From: Brachypodius melanocephalos
Taxonomy: Eukaryota > Chordata > Aves > Passeriformes > Pycnonotidae
Direction: 5' to 3'
Length of the DNA: 64,000 nt
Assembly: GCA_013398615.1 (NCBI GenBank)
Contig: VZSR01001685.1
Span: forward strand, 34,157,637-34,221,636
The notes beneath the pieces were generated by a model, which was given only the letters and a program-made list of their open reading frames with translations, searched no databases and was not told where the DNA came from. The position numbers were made by a program, and so were the translations under genes. The stretch's first letter is position 1, and every line of letters starts with the position of its first letter. Of this stretch, positions 36,241 through 49,700 are shown piece by piece.

Positions 36241-36250
36241 NNNNNNNNNN
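36241..36250. other. Assembly gap (10 N)
   Basis: Ten unknown bases. The round number suggests a placeholder rather than a measured length. It sits in an A-rich tract, so it is probably a sequencing or assembly break at a homopolymer. Confidence 0.99.
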
Positions 36251-39200
36251 AAAAGCTTCTGTTCCACAGTGTTTCTAGTTGGCTGGAATAGATCAACATC
36301 TCATCTTTCACCTAAATAGGAATCCCTGAACTCCCTCAACTGCTCTTATTTCTGAGTCAGTTTCTAGCTGAAACAGCATTCCAGAAAGAAGATAAGATTA
36401 TCCTTGATCAAAACAATGTTCTTATTCTCTACTCTGGCTGGAGAAACTCTGTGGAGGAAGTGGCTGCTGAGACAGGGAGAGAAGAAAAGCCAGTGTTAGG
36501 CTATCTTGGGACTACTCCACCTTCTGGAACAGAGAGAACTGGAAGAGCTCTGTATCTTGCAGAAATGTGAACTCTGCTCCACTGGTGTCCTCTGGCCCTG
36601 TCTCACCTCTCCCCTAACATGTTTTCAGCATACTGTGCTGAAACCTATGCAACAAAGGGCTGTTTGGTTTACAGGCTGATGCACAAAGCCCAGACAGAAA
36701 CCCCTCTAACATTACAGTTTTCACCACGAAAGAGACCTTTGGCCCTATGGTCCAAGCACAGCAGTAGAACAAACATTCAGTGGTTGCAGAAAGCTGCAGG
36801 TCAGGGTAATCACAATGCATTGAAAACTCACCAAACAGTCATCAATCAGAAGCATGGAGCTTTTGTTTGAAGACCAGATGAGCATCATCTGGTAGAAATA
36901 CTTGAGGTGCCTCAGTATTAGTTATTTGATAGTGATTTGTAGCTGGAACAGTAACACCTGCAACAGCTAAGAATGGAGCACAACTTGTATTGTGACCTCC
37001 TGCATGGCTTCATCCAAAGCCTGTCAAAGGTGGGAGGGAGTCTTTGGCTTCAACTGTCTTTCAGTCAGGCATTAATCTAATGTACCAAAACTATCTCAGA
37101 CAAAATCCTTTTTATATCAAACTACCCTCTGAAACTACCTTTTCCCCCACCTCTTTTATTGCTTCATCAAAATACATCCAGCTGTTCCTGTGCTTGTAGC
37201 AGTACAATTTGCCCCAGACATTCCAATGGAAAATTGTGTACATATATAAGTCAGTAACAGCTGAATCCATTTTCTTCAAACTCCTTTATTTTAAATCTAA
37301 TGGAAATCTAGAGAATGTGATTTGCTTGCCCTAACTTAATTAGCTCAATAATTTTAAGATTATTAGCGCTGGGCTTTTTTACTTCTGCTCAATGTGTTCT
37401 GAATTCCATTTCTTTTCTCATAGAAAAATGTTGTTACACAATGGGTTATTTTAAACTGTAATTGTCCAGCAAACTTTAAACACATATTAGGCCAGTACAG
37501 TGCAAAGAGAAAGCGGCAGTAATCTCTTCACTACTCCCAGCTGTTATTGGCTGCATGACATGATAATAATAATAACTTGCATTTCTGTAGAATATTTCGC
37601 TTCAGGAAAAAAAATTGAAGGATGTTGGACTGCTCTCGAATAATTTATGAATTCCATATGTTTATAAGTGTCTTTAAATGCCATGAGGGATTTACAGTAT
37701 GGAAATATGTTTGCTCCTAGGAGGTGTTGACTGTCCATGGGCAAGGAAGAATATAATTGCATTTAGGATATGCTGCAAATGCCATCTGCTTTGATGTCCT
37801 ACATCTGTGCAGCTGTGGGGTTTAGCAAACTCTGCCCACCTGGGAACGATGTGTCCCTAGCAGGACGTAGAGGAGAACCAAAACTCCAGGATACTGAATT
37901 AAACAACTTCTGAAGGAGTAAGGAATGGGTTTTAAAGAAATGGACTTTGCGGGAAAATGAATAAATAAATGTCATTGAAGGTCTCTGTTGAAAGGTGACA
38001 AACTCCTAGGTAACATAAGTGTATTAAACCAAATGCTTTCAAAATTTTTAGTCTTTTGTTCTAAAGGACTAATCTGTGCAATGCTGTTAAGAAGGCTGCC
38101 CCATAAAATCTTCCAGAGAAGTTCAGTCTAAAAGGAGCTTGTGAAATGATGTTGGCAACCGAGGCAATCCAGGAACTGGATTAGGCAATTTAGGCAACCC
38201 AGGAACTAAGGCCAGGAAAATTGGAGCCTTGGTCTCCAAGGATGAATGAGGTGCCTTCTGAGGGACCATAACATCAGGCAGAAGGGCAATTCATCCTATA
38301 AATACCATCCAAGATTAAGACAAGGGTCAGGGGTTGAAAACTGCATCTTTCATTTGAATGAAGAGTCTTTAATGAAACTGGAAGTTCATGGCACATACAG
38401 ATGTATGGTTTGAGACAAGAAAATGCTTCGTTTTGATGTTTTCAGTTAGCATATTTCACTTTTCATGTTCCCAAGTGAAAACATTCTGCTCTGTTTAATG
38501 CCCAGACCATCCCAGTTAACATCCATGTTCCTCTCCAGATGATTAGGAGAGGGCTGTAGCTTGGGTGTAGCAGGCCAGTGTTCACCACTGTGGCTACAAG
38601 TGCCTGACCAAGTTCCTTTGTGGTCCCTTGTGCTTGGCTAGGGGGTTTACTGGCTCCCATGGGTCACCACAAGACCTGGATGGAGGAGGAACTTTCCCAT
38701 TGCAGGGAATGTGGTCTGGCCAAGGTAGACCTGTAGGGGAGAGAGGAGAGAGCATGGGCCACCTGAGTTAAAAACTTTCGTAATGGAAAGGGTTGCTGCT
38801 GGGAAACCAGAATAAATCTGAGATGACTTGGAAAAAAGTCCATTTTGTAACTTCAACAGTCCAGAATGCATTGAAAATGCTGAAGCAGTATGAAATTACT
38901 ATTTTTTTTAACCTCAGCGATTGAGACCTGAACTGTTTCACAATATAAAAATCCCTCAAAAGCTCATTTAGACAGAATCAAAATAACCAGACCTCCTTAA
39001 AAACAAGTTGCTTTAGATTAGAGAGCAGAAAATATAGTAGGCTCATATGTAATCCACCAGACCACAGCACATCCCACGAAAGTTATTACATCTGAATACT
39101 GTTTCCATGGGGGTTGGTAGCAAAATTCCCCATGATTTTGCTAGCAGAAGTTCACCTCTTGGATGCAGTGTAATTTACTCCTGTAAGAGTCAGAAAACAC

Positions 39201-39745
39201 CTCTGTTTTGATCATGAAAAACCAGGACTGCACCAGCACAAGTAAAGATTTTCTGTGAAACGTCCATTGCTAAATGAAAAAATAGTAATGTAATTTAGTA
39301 TGCTGATGACCATTCCTCAAAGTGGAAGAATTCACATTCCTCACACGGTTAATGTGAAAAAGCAAATGAAAGGAACAGGTTTGTCTTCTCTGAAGTATTC
39401 ATTATAGTTTGGTGATTTTTTACAATATTCCAGGCAAAATAATTATTAATATTATTCTATATTTACTTTCTCAGACTCCTATGAAGCCTACATAGAAGTT
39501 TTGTAGAAGATGCTGTTCTGTGAAAGATAGCGGAATAGCATTTTCCTTTTTCTGAATAAACTGTCTGCCTAAACTTACCATTAAACAACTTGATGGAAAA
39601 GGTAGCACTTAAGTGATATCCTAAATAATAGACTTCTCTGAAACTGTCTACATGCTTAAATGACATCATACATAAATGCATGCACTTCACTGAGTTTTCC
39701 CATCCCAGATAATGAAATTACATTCAAAGTACTGATACTACTTAA
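36251..39745. other. Unique noncoding DNA
   Basis: No gene or young transposon recognised. At 37563-37605 'aataataataacttgcattt' plus 'ctgtagaatatttcgcttca' resembles the 23165 repeat-like phrase. Around 37320-37370 'aacttaattagctcaataat' and 'gattattagcgctggg' look like homeodomain-site-rich sequence. A direct repeat of aggcaa(t/c)ccaggaact occurs at about 38162 and 38192. Confidence 0.4.
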
Positions 39746-39860
39746 GCTTTTTGAAATAATAATGAGAATAATAATGACAATATTAATAATATTTATCAAT
39801 TATTTTATGAGTATAAATAATTAAAAGTAATAATAAATAAACACAAATAAAATTACCAAA
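39746..39860. repeat. AT-rich (AAT)n-like low-complexity tract
   Basis: Scattered AAT, AATAA and TATTAAT units over about 110 bases, with little G or C. A hairpin with a 7-bp stem lies just after it (39881-39899, TCAGATT loop AATCTGA). Confidence 0.8.
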
Positions 39861-40346
39861 TAGAGTAGAAGCCATTAATTTCAGATTCTGAAAATCTGAA
39901 AATCAGATCTTTATTTTCTAGTCATGTAAACTGAAAGAAATTTCAAGTGACATTTTAACTCTGTTTTGGAGCTGTAATAATCCTACCTCTTGGCATTTTA
40001 ACTAAATTGCAGCACACCTCTGTCCCACTGAATTTTCTTATTTTTATTGTGTTCACAGAGTACACTAAGCTTTCTACATGCTACCATTTTTCTGAAGAAA
40101 GTGTAAGCATTAATCCCCTGCCTTGGCATGAGAAGTTTGGGTAATTCAAGTTTCATACAAAGGTTTTTCCAGCCCCATTTACAAGTCCTCTGGAGGTGTG
40201 AAGGGCTGACTAGAGCCAATTGAAACTGAAATGGTGTACAAACCTCTTTCTTGTTCTTGCAGAAATCACACAGTGAATTCTATCCAAAATTAATTTCCTT
40301 AAACCATAGGTATTAGAATTGAAATCAGGCACTTTGATTTTAAAAT
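39861..40346. other. Unique noncoding DNA
   Basis: AT-rich, nothing recognised other than the small hairpin at 39881-39899. Confidence 0.4.
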
Positions 40347-40410
40347 ATCACAGAATCACAAAATATTCTGAGTTGGAAGAGACCTAAAAGGATCATCGAA
40401 TCCAACTCTT
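40347..40410 (-). mobile_element. CR1 3'-terminal fragment, antisense
   Basis: 'atcacagaatcacaaaatat', 'tctgagttggaagagac' and 'ggatcatcgaatccaactct' are the antisense of the CR1 3' end including its tail. Only about 64 bases are present, an extreme 5' truncation of a kind common for CR1. Confidence 0.88.
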
Positions 40411-43400
40411 AAGTTGTATGTTTTGCAGAAAAACCCCACCCCTTTTCAAATTAAAACTTACAAAAAAGGTGATATATTGTGATACACATTTTCAGCCTAC
40501 CATCTTCAACATGCAGTGCAACCTCTTGAGGAAGCATGTGCTGGAATTGCCTTCCTTAGCTGGGTGTATAAAACAGGAATAGCTTTCTGTAGTGATATTG
40601 CCAATACAATTGTCCACTCAACGATGTCAAGACTTTTTGTGGACAATGGTACAGAAAATCTCTGAAAAATGCAGTGATGAGTGACTGAGATAGCATTTGC
40701 CAACACTTATAAAGCTGCTAGAGGAGTAGACAGTACCAGCAGACTTAGAGGTTGTACACATGGTGCCCTGGAGAAGAATTGTCCTTCCTTTCTTCTGCAT
40801 GTACATGGTTAAAGAGTGGTTTGTTGAGGTTTGCAGTACTTCAGAAAATTATTAAAGAAAGAGTAATGAAGGTCTAAGTGCAAGTGAGCATATAAAGGAG
40901 TAAAGTCTTACACTTTCTTGTCAGAATGATGAGAGAACTTGTGAGATTTCAGAGACAACGGGGAAGCAAGATTCCCTTTCTATCCTAGCTTCTGCCCTCC
41001 CACTGCTCTTGAGGTCGCAGGAGCCATTAATTAAATTCTCTCTTAACCTTCTCTTAAACCTCACAATTTAGTGCACTGTCACACTCTTGTCAGCAATTTC
41101 CATCCCAAATCTGCCTCTGCTCAGAAACACTCACTACTTTCAAACACCCCTGTAACATACATGCTGAGATAGGGCAAACCTGAGCCTGAAACAAATATTT
41201 TACAACTTACACTGATTTTTCAAGGTCTTCAATCAGCATCCCTCCATCACAACTAAGCTCTACAAGACATAGAACCACCATCATAGATGTTACTTTTCAT
41301 AGATATAAAATTTACTCAAGTGGAAAAAATCAAGCTTCTCCATTTTCAAGACCGACATTCACATGTCTTGAGTACCAGCTTTCTGCAGGACTGAAAAAAA
41401 AGTCACACAACCTCTTTAGAAGAGGGTGACCTCCTTTCATATCCATTTCAGGATATTTTGATTTGAGCACTGAACTTCATATGGCACAACTTAAAATTGC
41501 ACTTGTGATGTTTCATTGATTTGGTTATAGTTTCTGAGCTTCTATGTTCAAAGGTCTATAGGATAATTTATTTCATTTAAGCCCTGAATGAGAGTAAATA
41601 TCCAGGAGTAACTGATTTGCCTTCTGTTTATCTACCACAGTTCGTGAGATCCCAACATATAAACCTTTACTTAATCTGACACATCCTTTACAGATACCTG
41701 GGTATGAAATACCATACTGGAGGGCAATAAAATGCTAAGACACCATAGTGTTTTCTTCCTAATAAGACATTTTCTTGTGAAAGTTAGTATGAGAGTGACT
41801 ATGTAATGGGAGAGGGCAGGAAAGACAATTCAGAATCTGCATAAGGACCAACAGAGCTTACTGATGCATCCTCCTGAAAATCTGAAGCCAAGATCATTGC
41901 TGTGTTTTATAGAGAGCAGAAAACTGAGAGTATACATCATATGGGGTATCAATGCTGTGATGTGATGTGAGCAGGAGACTCCTCATCTCATGCTGCACTA
42001 TGGGACTGCTGGAGTAAAATGCTGGGAGGGAAAAGGGGAAAGAGCAGAGAAAGAGGAAAAGTTTCAAAAGCAATACAATTCCAGGAACTAACATCATTCT
42101 GATATTGGTCTAAGATTCAAGTAAAATTATATAGAGAGATACATTCCCTGCTACTCATTAGTTAAAATCAAAAAGCATCACCTGACATTCTTTACAAAAT
42201 ATTGTGTGAATAGTCTCCTGGTTCAGGTGTGCAGAGGTCTGTCTGCCTTGATACACACTGCTCCTGACCCTGCTTTGCTTTGTAGAATTCATCCCACACT
42301 CTCCTTGGGGCGTCACAGAGATTAAAACAGGATCTCTGAAGCAATACTCAAATACCACAGATATCAGCTTTTAGATAATGTGAGCACAGCTGACAGTTAT
42401 CACAGGTTTGAGATCTTAAGGTTATATGCTTAGTGTGTTCTCCTGTGCTCGTGGTCCATGGATACTCCTCAGACATCTTTGAATTCCCTTTTCTTATCAC
42501 CACTTTGTATGTGTGTCCTGCATGTGAAATGTTTAAAAATAGCATGAGAAGATAGGAAAAAAACCAACCCAGAGTCTTTCAGGTAAATTCAATGTTGTGT
42601 TCTTGGATAATTAGGGATGCCTCCAGCTCAAATTTGCGTCATTTTTTCTGGGGTCTGGTACACCCTCTTCCCTGGGGTTGCTATATTCATAGTGCAAGGA
42701 GGACAGTGAGGTACCAATGAAGATTTTTTTCCTTAGAACTGATCTCTTGCTTGCTAAGTCAATTTATCTCCAGAGGAACACAGCTACCAGTCAGTCTTTT
42801 AAAACTGCATGGATTAGCAACAGATGTTTTCTCAGTCATACAATGGAAAACACTTTTTTCTTCTTGTGAAGGAAGAAACATATTTCTCTAAACTTGGTAC
42901 AGTCTGCAATGGTTTGGGTATGGTCTTCATCCACAATAGCTTTGGTAACAACACATATAATGTAAGACAACCATCTTGCCTTCAGTTATTTAAGAGAAAC
43001 CTGACTCCACTCCTGAGACAAAAAACTCTGGCCGAAGGAAGTTCAGCTGGCTTCTTCTTTCTCTGAAAAACAGACCACACAATTGTGCTCGATGAAAGAG
43101 TAGCCAAAAAATTAAGAGATCATTTTCAGACAAATATTTTTTTTTTTCCGAAAACAGTATTTTTTCCCAGTCTTTCCACCCTTGTGATATGAACTACTGC
43201 ATATGCTTCATAAAATTACCATCTACTGCTCAATTGTTTATTTTTGTAATCACTGGATTTCATTTCATTTGTTTGCCTTTTGACCCTGTTTTGATTGTGG
43301 AGAGTTTTAATAATCAAGGGATCTGTAGATTAAAGTCTATTTAATGCAATATGCTTTCCACATAAAATTGGAGGAATTTCACCAGGTTTATTGACATGCT

Positions 43401-46099
43401 GATTTATCCCCACAATCAAGCAAGCACTGAAGTTACTAGAAAGGGATTTTGATTTCTCTGCTTACTTTCCTTTTGATACTGCTTTTGGTGTTTTGCCTTT
43501 TTTTTTTTTTAATTATAACCACATAATTTTCTTAAATTCATTTAAAACTTGAAACCAAATCGTGTGGTTCATTTTAGATTTTTAAAAATCCACCAATTTG
43601 GATTTTTCCAGTAACTTCATAGCTGAGTCAGGTCTGCTGACCCTTGTAGCTGCTTTCTCTTAAACAATCTGCTGAATAGTACAATACTCATCTGAGCATA
43701 ATGTTAGACTTGAAATGCCACCAAGTATATTTTGTTTCTGAAACACCCTGATTTTCTAATTCACTCATTGATTTGAAAGTCAGTGGAATGAAGCTCAGAA
43801 GAAATGGAGAACTAGATTTACTGTTAATTTGATATTTGGAATTGACATTTCAGTCTGCATGTGAATGCTGAAAAAGCTGCCAAAACCAGGCTTTGCTAAA
43901 ATATCATAATTACTTGTTCCTCTACTCCCAAATACAACATTGTTTGGTAAAAACAATATATTCTTCAGTTCCTTCACTCCACTATCTATTGTTTTATATT
44001 GGTTATTTATAAAAGGAAATGTCTGACTATTTAAAATGGAATAGTTGTGTCAGTATTTGATTAACTTCTTCTCCCTCTGCATTATCAGTCTTGATTTAAA
44101 CAACAGGTCATTGTGTTCTGATTATCTCATGTTTTAACAAGTCAGCTCCTTTTGCTTTTGCCTTTTCTCTACCCAGATGAACCTCATTTTTTCCCCGCAT
44201 AAGAATCTCTTTATATGTTATGCCACTGCTCTAAAATGAACCCTTGTCTCTTCTGGCATGCTGAGAGGAGCCGTGGGCTATGTGGAAGGTCTGGGTGCAG
44301 ATGTCCATGTCCAGACAGAGTGTCATTGCTGGGAGTCCAGTGGGTCACATGAAGAGCCTTGGTGCTCACTGATAGTGCCGTGTGAAATCAGGTCCTGCCC
44401 AAGAGGAAAATTGGTCCCAGTTGACTTCTACAAGAGTTGGGTAAAGGTAGACAGACATTCTCTTTCTGCAGATACTATAAAAAACAACAATGAGCAAAAT
44501 GTAGATAATGCAAAATGTCAGGCAGCCTACCAAGTGGCGTGGTGTAGCTAATCCTTGGTGACTGTGCTGTTGGGTGGAGACCACTGTGCTGTGTCACAGG
44601 ACACGGCTGTCTGAATTCAGTTTTACTGTTACACCCACGAGGCTTCCTCAGATGAGACTGCCCACCCTCCTCTGTACCTCAATTGCAGTTCTTCTTTCTC
44701 AGGATAGCTTACCTGCTCCTGGACAGCAGGTATCCAAGGGTGTGATTGCTGCCTGTGATCAGTGCTATCTGCCAGGGCAGGGAGGCCACGTTGATACCAT
44801 CAGCAGGGCTCAGATGTGCCCTTCCAGCCCTGTGTACCAGAGCTGCCCTCTGCAGCACCTCTGACCACCGTGGTCTCTCTGAAATCAGACAAGGCATGGA
44901 CTCAACCAGCTGGATTATGCAAAAGCTGTTTTAGATTGAAGACCCGCATAGTTTTGTGACGTGCTCCAGACTATTTCTGTGTTCACCTGCAAAATAGTGC
45001 TTGAAAGCTGAAGGATCGCAATGTTTGGGATTGGGAAGGACTTGACAGGGTATGGTTTGTAACAGCAAGACACTGTTCTTGCTTGACTCTAAACCTTAGT
45101 GCTGCACTTCCTCAAGCAATTCTCTGACACCCTGGAGCTTGGCAGGAAGGATAGTTGCAGATTTCAGTGGCAGTCACTGCACAGGGCTGATCACTGGTCA
45201 CTTGCCAAGTACAGACCCTCCTGTTGTGAGGGCACTGTGCTGGTGGGATGTCTAGAGGCACTAGTATGCTGAATGGGGCTGACTCAGAACTGCACCTCTT
45301 TAAAAGTATCTGTTTTCCTGGCTGCTTGACAAGGTTTTTCAGACATATGTTTCTTCCCAGAATTCACTGTCATGAGAAACCTGTCTATCTTCTGCTAGTC
45401 AGGGCAAGCATGTTAGTGACAGCCTGCACATACTGGAAACTGTCTGTATGTTGGGTTGTGCTGTTGAAACTTCTCTTCCAAGTGTGCTACTTTCATTATA
45501 TAGCATTTAGATTACACTTACTGTTTAACTTTTTTTGTAGCAGACCTAGTTATTTCCAAAGCTGCTTGGAGCCTTTTATTGTGATATTTTACTTTTTCCC
45601 CCTCATCTGTTTAGGCTTAAGCACTCTGTATATGATAAAAAATTGTTTTATTTTCCTGTAAAACACCTTGGATACGGAATACAACCCATATGGCAGTTTA
45701 AGGAAACAGAATCTCCCAAAGAGGGTGTTGAATGTGCACAAATATGTTCTTGTTTTTTACTAGGGGCACCTGCCAAAACCCTGCTGACACATCAAGTGTA
45801 AAAAAATATTTGGCATCAGTCATCTCCTCCAAAATTTCCTTGTAGATATTGGAAAATATTCTCTTTTTATGTATTTATTTAATTCTGCATGATATTTCCT
45901 GGTCCCCATGGTCACATCTGTATGGAAAAGTAAACATGGCATGGCATGTTCTCAAGTACTGAGGCCAACTAGTCCATCCTGGTAAATTTGCTGTCCCTCA
46001 AAATAGTGACATGTTAGTAGGGGTGGGCCTCCAAAATATTTAATCTGTTTATTAAAACATAACTTGAAAGAACTAAATCAGAAGTCAGATTGGGGATTA
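40411..46099. other. Unique, mostly AT-rich noncoding DNA
   Basis: No transposon, RNA or coding region recognised over 5.7 kb. It includes a T13 run at 43498-43510. The more GC-rich 44250-44940 part holds overlapping open frames of 60-97 codons without similarity to anything I know. The 137-codon frame at 45248-45661 is hydrophobic because the DNA is T-rich; this is not evidence of a membrane protein. Confidence 0.45.
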
Positions 46100-46920
46100 T
46101 CTAGCTGCCTTATAGCAAGAGAGAGGTGGCAGGAGCAAGAAATGGATAGGTGACGGCAGGAAGAAAAAGAGAAGAATTTGAAATATGTTCAGGTCAGTGT
46201 CATCCTCTCCTGCCTGTGGGTAGAGGAAATCTGGGGCAACCCACCTCGCCCCGAGCATGGTTCTGCTGCATGGTCATGGAAGGCTGGCCAGCTCTGCTGG
46301 GTGAACATTCATCTCTGCTCTTCACCATGTTGGTCTGCTGTTCCCCAGAGCAGAGCACAGAGACCTGTGGAGGCAATAGGTACCCTGAAGTAGAAGCTGG
46401 TGTCACAGAGAAGATGTTTTCCCGTGCAAAAATGGTTCACATCTGTCTGTTTTTGCCTGCACCATGTGGCTATGGGCTGGCTGAGTCTGCACCATTGCCC
46501 GTTCAATAACACGGCACAGGCTGCCCTGGATCCTCACAGTTTTGGGGAGGAGGAGGAAGGAAATACAACCCAACAGGTCTTGCAAGGACCTTGCACAATA
46601 GCTGCCAAAAGAGGCAACATTTGCAGAGCATCTGCTGTCACCAGACTCATCCCTGACTGCATGGATGCTGTGCAGAGTTTAATTACGTGGATGGGATTGG
46701 CAGTGCTGGACAAAGTGCAGGGTGGAGGTCAGGGTGTGATTCTGTGGGTGCCTGCCATGGCAGTGCCTGTGTCATCCACAGGGATGCCACATGGGGTGAC
46801 CAACACTGACCACAGCCCTGCCTGGGACTTTGTGGTGTGTGGTGATCTCAGAGAGAGGTGGATGCTCCTGGCTCTGCCCACTGCTCCTGGGGGGCTTCCC
46901 TGGTGAAACCTTGGGTGCCA
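46100..46920. other. GC-richer unique patch with chance open frames
   Basis: Balanced composition with overlapping open frames on both strands; the longest is 168 codons at 46400-46906 (plus). No domain, signal sequence or conserved motif is visible, and the overlapping frames argue against coding. No CR1 or LTR similarity was recognised. Confidence 0.4.
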
Positions 46921-49700
46921 TCAAAGAGTTGTCTGCAGAGTGACAACACAGGGACAATATGGGATATGAATGATCTGGGAAATGAGCCTATCCAGCTTCA
47001 CATTCATCCTTTATAGCTGTAGGAACTTCTCAGGGTTTGTCTTATGATGCTTTTTCATCTTTATTTTATGACCTTATGTCCCAGATGTTTTCTTTGATTT
47101 CCTAAGAATTTTGTCACCTGTTTTCTTGGTGACACTAAGAATTTGGCATATTTTTATGCCAATGAAAGTTTCAGCAAAGCATAACACATTACATTTAGAT
47201 TTGATAAATTGTTTTAGTTGAAAAAGTCAAGGTTTCTGTTAATCACTCTGAGTGCAACATTTTGCTGTTTTGTTTTGGTTTATTTTATTTCGAAATATAT
47301 TCAAAATTAAAGTGCAATCAAAACAATTCATGTTAAAACTACACTTGTTTTCAGGCAAGTTTAATCCAAAACAATTTTTTTACAGTTTTTTTAAAAGTAA
47401 CCTTGAATACTTTACACAAGACTGACTAGAACACGAATAGGCATTAATTTAAACATTAACTTGTTTCATTTTGTTTCTCTTATGTACCTCATGTTTAAAT
47501 TCCTCTCTACAGATATTTGTATGTATTGTTGGCAATCACCAAATAATATAGAACTACACATGACTGAGTTATAGTTGCTATTTTAAACCAGCTGTTTTTA
47601 GCAGTAATAATTTAAGAGTCAATAGTAGTTCTTATATCTAGCTATGTAATTATTCGTTATAGTCCCAAATAGGATAATCTGCACTTAAATCCAAGTGGCT
47701 GAAAGAGCTGTAGTCCATGAGGGAGCATGCAACAAGCCTGTGGCATCCAAGCATGTGAATCCTTACTTAAGGAAAAGACCTTGAAGTCCCCTTTTCTGCC
47801 CAGCTTAGGTTTGCCAAAGTCTGAGAATGTCGTGGTGCCACATGTCAGCACTCTCTGAGTGGTGAGGAGCGGGAGGGTCTTCCTAAGAGTACCAGTCCAG
47901 ACTGGGGGTAGGAACTACCCTATTCCAAGCACAGGAGTATCCCTGGACCATGGCCCCATTCAAGGCTGCCCATGTGCTTTGCAGAAGCTGAGTCGTGTTC
48001 CAGGAGCAGGTTTCCGTGGGATGGCACGTGGTTGCCCAGGACAGACCTCTCACTGCAGCGGTGTTTGAGGTGGCATACGCTGTGCCAGCCCTGGGACTGG
48101 GAGCAGCACCTTTGAGCAGCCTGATGATAGCAGGGCTAGGTGCATTGCCTTGTGTGCCACGGCTGGGGCATCCACACCTGAGCCACACTCCAGCACAGGA
48201 CGGTGACATGCCGTGTTCCTTGCTCCTTTCCTTATGCCACGCTTCTGTTTCCTGAGCATGCTTAAAGATTTTGCATTGAAATCCATATTGGGTTTTACCT
48301 AGTAAATCACAAATAATAGGTCTAATACCGGGCAACTATCTTGGTTCTGTGAGCTCTCCCTCACCTAGGGTAATGTGGGGCAGGAATTCAATCTTCCCCT
48401 ACATGTATGAGTTCCTCTTCAGTCTCATTAACTCCTTTGCTGGGCTGGCGACAGGCTGCTAATCTGCAGCATCGTCTCCATGTCTTCATCTGGGTGCCTT
48501 GTGTAGCCAACAGCATTCACTGACACCCTCTTCATAACCCTCCACAGCTCACTCAGCTTTTCTGCTTTCCTAGGCTTTCAGGACTTAGTGTCCTCTCTGA
48601 TTCTGGCCTCAGGCTTGGAAAAGTGAATGCTGCCAACCTGCTTGGAGCCTACAGGGTATTTTACAATTAATAGCATCCCTATTGTTTCCTCAAAGGCCAC
48701 TTGGTATTTTCAGCTTGAACATATCTTTGCCATTGTTTCATTTCCTCTTTGTTTCCTCTAGCAGCCTGTTTTGATTTAACTCTATGTGGTCAGTCATGAC
48801 ATAGATTAAACTGAACTGTGTATAACATTTGAAAAGCACATGAATAGTTCTTTATGTGGTGCTGTTTGCACACTGATACTTGCTTTGCTTATTACTCTTG
48901 CCGAATTGCCATCAGACCTGCACCTGCAGCCTGGTTCTAGCTGGAAACCTGTGTATTTGTACCTCAAAGTGCCTGGCAGCAATCAAAACACTGAGTTAGT
49001 CATTTTTTGGGCTGGTGGCTTTCTTCTAGTGTTTTTTCTCAAAGGAAAATTGGCTTTGGTCTAAACATTTTCTGGGAACGTCTCCTTTTCGCAGAGACTT
49101 TTATTGAAGTTATTTTTCCCAGTTTTCATCACTATTAGTGCTCACTTTCCAGCCAATATTAATCACCCCAATGAAAAATATCAACTTCAGGTCTTGAAAG
49201 CATACCCCCTTAGGTGTCTTCTTTATGAGCTACAAAAGTCTGCGTGAGGTTGCCCAAACATATGTTTGTGTATTTAACATTTCTCATAACCTGGCAGATG
49301 TTACCTGCTCTATCATGTTACAGTCCAGAGTTTTCAGGTGTAATTTCTATGTCTGGAAAACTTTTCCCTGCACACAGTGTGGGCTTGCAGCAGGCTGATC
49401 CTGCTCGGAGAATCTAGTGCTAATCTCTTGGCCCATTTCCATGAAGTTGGCCAAATCACCGAGCCCTTTTTAAAAGAGGTATTTATTCTGTTTTGCTAGT
49501 GAGTGATAATTAATAGATTTCCCACCAGCAATTTGAGAGAATGGATGGGACTGCAGGAAACAACAATGAGAAACACTGGAGTCAGAAGCTCTTAGAAAAG
49601 AAAACTCCTGTTTTGCTTTGACGTTGTTTTGGTTGCTTATCACGTCTTGATGTACAAAAATTGGCTTTCAAGCTATGATGCTAATAAGGGGCCACAATCT
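46921..49700. other. Unique noncoding DNA
   Basis: Very AT-rich from about 47000 to 47650, then more balanced. The minus-strand 150-codon frame at 47883-48335 is unrecognised and is crossed by plus-strand frames. Nothing supports a gene or repeat. Confidence 0.4.

Noticed and set aside
45021..45052. aatgtttgggattgggaagg, resembling the CR1 antisense 3' end
   Set aside because: About 30 bases only, with no neighbouring CR1 sequence or tail; likely chance.
45248..45661. Hydrophobic 137-codon frame suggesting a membrane protein
   Set aside because: T-rich DNA automatically gives Phe/Leu-rich translations; no topology or family support.
46400..46906. 168-codon plus-strand open frame
   Set aside because: No domain recognised. 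Other frames on both strands overlap it, so open frames are simply common in this patch.
47883..48335. 150-codon minus-strand open frame
   Set aside because: No similarity recognised, and it is crossed by open frames on the plus strand.
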